From FEN-727 sp036508635 (GTDB lineage: Bacteria; Actinomycetota; Geothermincolia; Fen-727; Anoxymicrobiaceae): a DNA stretch of 6,032 nt. The position numbers were made by a program, and so were the translations under genes. A model generated the notes under the pieces. That model was given only the letters and a program-made list of their open reading frames with translations. It did no database searches and was not told where the DNA came from. Each line of letters starts with the position of its first letter. Within the stretch, counting starts at the first letter, position 1. The stretch spans positions 1 through 6,032 of the forward strand of contig DATCGY010000040.1 in assembly GCA_036508635.1 (NCBI GenBank). The letters run 5' to 3'. Positions 5,320 through 6,032 of the stretch are shown one piece after another.

Positions 5320-5620
5320 TCAGGCTTCTTCCGCTCGCACAGGCTCAAGGCGGGTGCCCTCGCTCAGGCCCTCCCCGGGCGGTGCATTCGGGATAGCATC
5401 TACCGGAACAGCGACTTCAGCCATCTGAAAGACGCCTGGAGTGAGAGACTATCTTGGCTCCAATCTTTATAAGCTTTAGTTGGATGCTGGTAAGGGACCA
5501 GTGGGACGCCTCTCTTGGAAGAGCGAACCGATGGAGGAAGTTCCCGAGGTTGCCCGCCAGCACGAACAGCGCGAGCCTCACCCGATTGGAGGAGAACCTC
5601 GCGGTAAGACACGATTGTGG
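5320..5620 (-). pseudogene. IS1380-family transposase, C-terminal fragment with a frameshift
   Basis: On the minus strand, from about 5614, the frame reads S-C-L-T-A-R-F-S-S-N-R-V-R-L, then LALFVLAGNLGNFLHRFALP, then SHWSLTSIQLKLIKIGAK and IVSHSR. After a frameshift near 5431-5434 it continues VFQMAEVAVPVDAIPNAPPG to TGA at 5320-5322. This is the conserved end of IS1380 transposases (family pattern N-L-G-N-F-L-R-T-L, W-S-L-T-S-L, L-I-K-I-G-A-K, S-H-x-R-Y-V, F-Q-M-A-E-V-A-V-P). Restoring two bases (TA) would read S-R-Y-V-F-Q, matching the family. The sequence upstream (higher coordinates) lacks the expected R-G-T-x-E region, so the N-terminal two thirds are absent here. That missing region is what the plus-strand fragment at 3014-3138 supplies. 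Confidence 0.8.
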
Positions 5621-6032
5621 TGGCGATACGCCAGTTGTAGGCAGCTTCGAACCACATAGGTTTTATATGTGCCTACGACCGATGCGGAAACTTTCGCCGT
5701 GCAGCACGACTTCACTCGGATTTAATTCGTAGATCCGTCAGTACGATAGTCCAAAGCCTTTAGACGGCTTTCCCAGCCAAAAGCGATGACGGCAACTAGT
5801 GCATATCCAACTTGTTCTGCCAAGTCCTCTCAAGGAGAGGTCCGGGTAATATCCTATTAGGTGAAACTACTTGGAGCTGCACTAGCTCAGGGGTGGCAAC
5901 AACAATCATAAGTGCCAGCAGTATGGTTAAGGCGAGATGAACCGACTCTGGAAGTATACTGCAGAAAAGTGACCTGACCCCAATGTTGCACAAATCAGAA
6001 CAGCGGCGGGATGCGGGCAGTGGTCCGGTGGA
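5621..6032. other. right-hand 410 bp, no convincing gene
   Basis: The frames here are short, lack ribosome binding sites and match no family I know. One minus-strand frame (5796-5993) includes a hydrophobic run, LALTILLALMIVVAT, but nothing follows that looks like a protein. A small hairpin occurs at 5826-5840 (CCTCTC, AAG, GAGAGG). Near 5964-5980 the text AAAAGTGACCTGACCCC resembles the G-G-G-G-T-C-A-G-G-T-C repeats seen beside IS200-like/REP-associated transposases. The stretch is best read as intergenic or decayed mobile-element sequence. Confidence 0.45.

Noticed and set aside
5400..5657. 85-codon minus-strand frame at the right
   Set aside because: The transposase reading lies in the neighbouring minus frame; this one shows none of the family motifs.
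5454..5732. 92-codon plus-strand frame at the right
   Set aside because: It is opposite the well-identified IS1380 fragment, so it is a shadow.
1..6032. CRISPR array, tRNA, rRNA or riboswitch
   Set aside because: I saw no spaced direct repeats, no tRNA T-arm with a matching acceptor, and no conserved rRNA segments. GGTTCGAA near 5645-5652 (minus strand) has no surrounding cloverleaf.

Overview
This window is a piece of a prokaryotic chromosome carrying surface-polysaccharide or sugar-nucleotide genes, heavily rearranged and partly decayed. It has no rRNA, tRNA or lineage-specific marker gene, so the phylum cannot be fixed and even bacterium versus archaeon stays open. Starts with GGAGGTGA-like and GGGGGTGA-like Shine-Dalgarno sequences show a standard anti-SD. 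Base composition is uneven: about 60-67% G+C in the left 2.75 kb, near 42-48% around 2800-4300 and intermediate further right. This suggests segments of different history.

Left region (1-2759): the 3' end of a transglutaminase-like protein gene runs off the left edge (+). Facing it on the minus strand is a 79-residue putative zinc-binding protein with a good ribosome binding site. A divergent intergenic stretch of about 180 bp holds a perfect 12-bp palindrome. Next come a methyltransferase with an N-terminal Trm112-like zinc ribbon and, immediately downstream, a UDP-glucose 4-epimerase (galE). Each of the three plus-strand genes carries lesions: two probable frameshifts and loss of the catalytic Cys in the transglutaminase; a frameshift and an in-frame TAG in the methyltransferase; and a TGA at the natural second codon of galE. 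They are either pseudogenes in decay or a badly polished assembly.

Middle region (2760-5260): after tandem stem-loops behind galE lies a short fragment of an IS1380-family transposase (+). It abuts a minus-strand block: an intact class I SAM-dependent methyltransferase, a possible remnant of another polysaccharide-cluster enzyme, a family 2 glycosyltransferase, and a 36-codon leader-like ORF with an excellent Shine-Dalgarno sequence just ahead of the glycosyltransferase start.

Right region (5284-6032): the C-terminal third of an IS1380-family transposase lies on the minus strand. The remaining 400 bp hold only a small hairpin and no convincing gene.

The main observation is that the two transposase fragments are complementary, consecutive, non-overlapping parts of one protein in opposite orientation, flanking the minus-strand block. 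The simplest reading is that about 2.5 kb (roughly 3139-5620) inverted through the middle of one transposase gene. Undoing the inversion would restore the transposase and place the methyltransferase and glycosyltransferase co-directional with galE, as expected for one glycan-synthesis cluster. No wholly new biological system is evident.
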